Assembly: GCA_031287505.1 (NCBI GenBank)
Contig: JAITSW010000202.1
Coordinates: 1 to 8,897, forward strand
Direction of reading: 5' to 3'
Length of the DNA stretch: 8,897 bases
DNA from: Propionibacteriaceae bacterium
GTDB taxonomy: Bacteria > Actinomycetota > Actinomycetes > Propionibacteriales > Propionibacteriaceae
The notes under the pieces are model-generated. The model was not told where the DNA came from. It did no database searches and saw only the letters and a list, made by a program, of their open reading frames with translations. Of the stretch, positions 6,200 to 8,897 are shown one piece after another. Positions within the stretch are counted from its first letter, which is position 1. Each line of letters begins with the position of its first letter. A program made the translations under genes and the position numbers.

Positions 6200-8266
6200 A
6201 TGACTCTTGGAGCCGTTCCCCAAAGCGATGGCACCCACTTTTCGCTCTGGGCCCCGCGAGCCACCCGGGTTGAGCTGGCTTTGGTGTCCGATGATCGCAG
6301 CCAGTACAACCTCGACATGACAGACGGGCCGGACGGGATTTGGCGGGTTTTCGCCCCTGATGTCGGCCCTGGCCAACGTTACGGTTTCCGTCTGCACGGC
6401 CCGTGGGATCCCGATAAGGGCGAGCGTTTCAACCCCGCCAAACTCGATCTTGACCCATACGCCCGCGCAATCACCTCAGATGTGGATTACTCCGGCCCAA
6501 TTTTCGACCACACCAAGAAAGACAATTACACACTCGACACGCAAGATTCGGCTTTCGCCGTGCCGCTGTCGATCGTGGTGGGCGACTCGGCGCCGGCGAC
6601 GCCGCTGGCGCAGCCGCGCCCGATAGAGGAAATGGTGGTCTATGAGACGCATTTGCGCGGCTTCACCAAGCTCAATGAGAAAATCCCGCTCGAATTGCGG
6701 GGCACATACGCAGGTTTCGCCCATCCCGAAAATATCGCCTATCTGCGTACTTTGGGCATCAACACCATCGAGTTTTTACCCCTGCAGCATTTTGTCTCCG
6801 AGCCGTTTTTGATTGGCCGCGGCCTAAAAAACTACTGGGGCTACAACACGCTGGGCTTCTTCGCCCCGCATGCCGGATATTCGGCATCCGGTGAGTATGG
6901 CGAGCAAGTCATCGAGTTCAAACAAATGGTTTCGGCTCTGCACCAGGCTGATATCTCGGTGGTTTTGGACGTCGTCTACAACCACACGGGAGAGGGCGGA
7001 CACGAAGGCCCGACGCTGTGTTTTCGTGGCATCGACCACGGTGCCTACTACCGGCTCACCCACAATAACCACGACGATTACGACGTCACGGGCACTGGCA
7101 ACGCCGTCGACACCTCGTCCCCCCAAGTCCTCCAACTCATCCTCGATTCGCTTCGCTATTGGGCCGCCGACATGGGCGTCGACGGTTTTCGCTTCGATTT
7201 GGCTTCCACCCTTATTCGCGGTTCACTTCATGAGATCGACCAAAACCACCGTTTCAAGCAACTCATCGCGGCAGACCCGATCCTGCGCAATCGTGTGATG
7301 ATTGCAGAGCCTTGGGATTTGGGACCCTATGGCTATCAGGTTGGACGATGGGGCGTCGGCTGGTCAGAATGGAACGACGTATACCGCAATTTCATCCGCG
7401 ATTTCTGGCGGGGCACGTCCAACAATGTGCAAGAACTCGCCACCCGGCTCTCCGGCTCGTCCGATATTTACGACCATGGCGGGCGTACGGCGTCTTCCTC
7501 AATCAACTACGCGACCTGTCATGATGGTTTTACCCTGCGGGACGTAGTGAGCTACAACCTCAAGCACAACGAGGCGAATGGCGAACACAATCACGATGGC
7601 ACTGATGACAACCGTTCGTTCAACCATGACTATGAGGGCGAAACTAGCGACCCGCAGATTGTCGCGGCGCGAGTGCGCACCGCGAAAAACATCATGGCGA
7701 CGTTGCTGCTCTCTGTTGGTATTCCGATGATTTGCGCCGGCGACGAATTTGGGCGAACACAAGGGGGAAACAATAACGCCTACTGCCAAGACAATCCGAT
7801 CTCATGGGTCGATTGGAGCAGTTCCCCTGGTTGGGAGTCTATGCGCGAATTCACTTCTAGCCTGCTTCGGCTGCGCAAAGAGCGCCGCATCCTGCGTCCG
7901 CGCAGTTGGAGGCTTCCGCTGCAGGCAACCAATGGCCCGGGTGAGCAATTCGGCCCCGGCGAGGTGGCTTGGCTGACCGAAAATGCCTGTGAAATGTCGG
8001 AGGGCGACTGGCATGACGGAAACCGCAGAACGATTGGAATGTATCTGTTCGACATTGACGGCCCGGTCTTAGCCATTGTCCACGGTGGCAGCGAACCAAT
8101 AGATTTCGTCTTGCCCGGTTCTTCGTGGGCAGCCGCCTGGCAGGTTGCCGCCCACACAGGGCTACCGGATGAGATTAGCAAAGAACCGCTCGCGGCCGGT
8201 GAAACACTGAACGTGCCCGCAAATACCGTCGTCGTACTTACCGGAGGCCTTCCGGCTGTCAGCTAA
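6200..8266 (+). CDS. glgX: Glycogen debranching enzyme GlgX (GH13 isoamylase type)
   Basis: Cytosolic hydrolase of alpha-1,6 branch points in glycogen, preferring short stubs left by phosphorylase; 688 residues, usual length for the family. An N-terminal CBM48 (about 8-100, starting SDGTHFSLWAPRATRVEL) precedes the GH13 barrel. All four GH13 regions are intact: D257 to H262 in DVVYNHT, the nucleophile D333 in GFRFD, the acid/base E370 in EPWD, and the transition-state D442 in CHDGFTL. The family block GRTQGGNNNAYCQDNPISW follows, then a small C-terminal beta domain. The start is ATG with a weak AGAAAGCGAG upstream; the protein aligns from its first residues with the CBM48 of relatives. glgE begins 10 bases after the stop, so both are likely one transcript. 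Debranching by GlgX and chain building from maltose-1-phosphate by GlgE belong to the same alpha-glucan network. Complete and apparently functional. Confidence 0.96.
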   Translation: MTLGAVPQSDGTHFSLWAPRATRVELALVSDDRSQYNLDMTDGPDGIWRVFAPDVGPGQRYGFRLHGPWDPDKGERFNPAKLDLDPYARAITSDVDYSGPIFDHTKKDNYTLDTQDSAFAVPLSIVVGDSAPATPLAQPRPIEEMVVYETHLRGFTKLNEKIPLELRGTYAGFAHPENIAYLRTLGINTIEFLPLQHFVSEPFLIGRGLKNYWGYNTLGFFAPHAGYSASGEYGEQVIEFKQMVSALHQADISVVLDVVYNHTGEGGHEGPTLCFRGIDHGAYYRLTHNNHDDYDVTGTGNAVDTSSPQVLQLILDSLRYWAADMGVDGFRFDLASTLIRGSLHEIDQNHRFKQLIAADPILRNRVMIAEPWDLGPYGYQVGRWGVGWSEWNDVYRNFIRDFWRGTSNNVQELATRLSGSSDIYDHGGRTASSSINYATCHDGFTLRDVVSYNLKHNEANGEHNHDGTDDNRSFNHDYEGETSDPQIVAARVRTAKNIMATLLLSVGIPMICAGDEFGRTQGGNNNAYCQDNPISWVDWSSSPGWESMREFTSSLLRLRKERRILRPRSWRLPLQATNGPGEQFGPGEVAWLTENACEMSEGDWHDGNRRTIGMYLFDIDGPVLAIVHGGSEPIDFVLPGSSWAAAWQVAAHTGLPDEISKEPLAAGETLNVPANTVVVLTGGLPAVS

Positions 8267-8270
8267 AGGA
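8265..8270 (+). promoter_or_regulatory. Shine-Dalgarno of glgE overlapping the glgX stop
   Basis: AAAGGA overlaps the TAA stop of glgX and lies 6 bases before the GTG of glgE. Ribosomes ending glgX cover this site, so translation of the two genes is probably coupled. It also favours the GTG at 8277 over the ATG at 8328, which has no such site. Confidence 0.75.
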
Positions 8271-8276
8271 CAAATA

Positions 8277-8897
8277 GTGAGCCCACAACAATCAAAAAAG
8301 TCCGCTCCCAAAACACCGGCTGCCCCGATGGCCGAGAAGCCCGCAACCCTTGTCGACGTTTCGCCCACCCTCCCCGCCGACAGCTCGGCTCCCGCCGGCT
8401 TTGGGCGCATCCCGGTAAGCGGTGTTTCCCCTGTCATCGAGTTTGGCGCCTACCCGGCAAAAGCGGTGGTGGGAGAGCAATTTCCAATACGTGCCACCGT
8501 CTTTCGCGAAGGTCATGACGCGGTAAAGGCCTCAGTCATACTCACCGCTCCAGACGGTGTCACCCGTCGTGTGGATATGCATCAGATCCAGCCATGGGGT
8601 CTTGACCTGTGGGAGGCCTGGGTGCGTTTGGACAAGCTTGGCTTGTGGCATTTCCGCATCGAAGGCTGGTCTGATCCTTGGCACACCTGGCTGCACAATT
8701 CCAGAGCCAAACTCTTAGCCGGGGTAGACAAAGAACTCGTTTGCCTCGAAGGTGGCGCGCTTTTTGAGCGGACGGCCGCTCAGGCCGCCGATAAAGACAA
8801 AGCGGCTAAGATCCGCGGCTATGCCAGACAATTCGACGCGCAGAAATCCGCAGCCGAATTGCTAGAGACAACCCACTCCGCCGAGCTTACCTGGCTG
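8277..8897 (+). CDS. glgE: Alpha-1,4-glucan:maltose-1-phosphate maltosyltransferase GlgE, N-terminal part
   Basis: GlgE transfers maltosyl units from maltose-1-phosphate to the ends of alpha-1,4-glucans. Only the first 207 residues are present; the frame is open to the window edge and the catalytic GH13 barrel lies beyond it. Residues about 43-160 match the GlgE N-terminal beta domain: GRIPVSGVSPVIEFGAYPAK, VVGEQFPIRATVFREGHDAV, and GLWHFRIEGWSDPWHTWLH. The following helical part (about 161-207, LFERTAAQA) corresponds to the inserted helical S domain start. The first 40 residues are rich in Lys, Pro, Ala and Ser and look disordered; they form an extension ahead of the conserved RIPV block. 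The start is GTG, chosen for its AAAGGA site; an ATG at codon 18 is an alternative. Immediately downstream of glgX. Branching enzyme glgB or treS/pep2 genes would be expected next but cannot be seen. Confidence 0.93.
   Translation, partial: MSPQQSKKSAPKTPAAPMAEKPATLVDVSPTLPADSSAPAGFGRIPVSGVSPVIEFGAYPAKAVVGEQFPIRATVFREGHDAVKASVILTAPDGVTRRVDMHQIQPWGLDLWEAWVRLDKLGLWHFRIEGWSDPWHTWLHNSRAKLLAGVDKELVCLEGGALFERTAAQAADKDKAAKIRGYARQFDAQKSAAELLETTHSAELTWL

Noticed and set aside
8241..8255. CCGGA-GGCCT-TCCGG hairpin at the end of glgX
   Set aside because: Five pairs inside coding sequence, no T-run, and glgE follows directly; probably codon-driven.
1..8897. Mobile elements, CRISPR arrays, tRNA or rRNA genes, toxin-antitoxin or defence genes
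   Set aside because: None seen: no terminal repeats, integrase or transposase motifs, spaced repeats or tRNA-like structures; all large frames are explained by core metabolic or membrane genes.

Overview
The window looks like chromosomal sequence from a moderately high-GC actinobacterium. The clues are an actinobacterial-type MnmA with GCCS and NPCxRCN motifs, the start of a GlgE maltosyltransferase (a pathway concentrated in Actinobacteria), a fused ThrE exporter as in Corynebacterium, several GTG starts and a probable leaderless mRNA. A member of the Actinomycetales is a reasonable guess, but genus cannot be settled from the sequence. There is no sign of a plasmid, phage, insertion sequence, CRISPR array, tRNA or rRNA. 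Coding density is high and no gap exceeds about 125 bases.

Layout: (1) 1-3676, three minus-strand genes read right to left: an SPFH/band-7 membrane protein, a ThrE-type threonine/serine exporter and a Bcr/CflA-type major facilitator drug exporter. They are 125 and 80 bases apart, and each has an inverted repeat just upstream of its start. (2) 3677-3795, a short divergent promoter region. (3) 3796-4869, plus-strand mnmA (tRNA 2-thiouridylase), which probably begins on a leaderless GTG. (4) 4981-6093, minus-strand class I cysteine desulfurase, convergent with mnmA. (5) 6094-6199, a second divergent promoter region. (6) 6200-8897, plus-strand glgX (glycogen debranching enzyme) followed after 10 bases by glgE (maltosyltransferase), which the window edge cuts off.

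How the genes fit together: the cysteine desulfurase very likely supplies persulfide sulfur to MnmA for s2U34 formation in the tRNAs for Lys, Glu and Gln. GlgX and GlgE are both alpha-glucan enzymes, one removing branches and one extending chains from maltose-1-phosphate, and they appear translationally coupled. The SPFH-ThrE-MFS group is all membrane protein: two exporters and a membrane-scaffold protein, with no firm functional link visible.

I found no clearly new system. The points most worth a second look are the CxxC in place of DxxC at the MnmA active site, the leaderless mnmA start, the plant-HIR-like C-terminus of the SPFH protein, and the inverted repeats in the leaders of the minus-strand genes.
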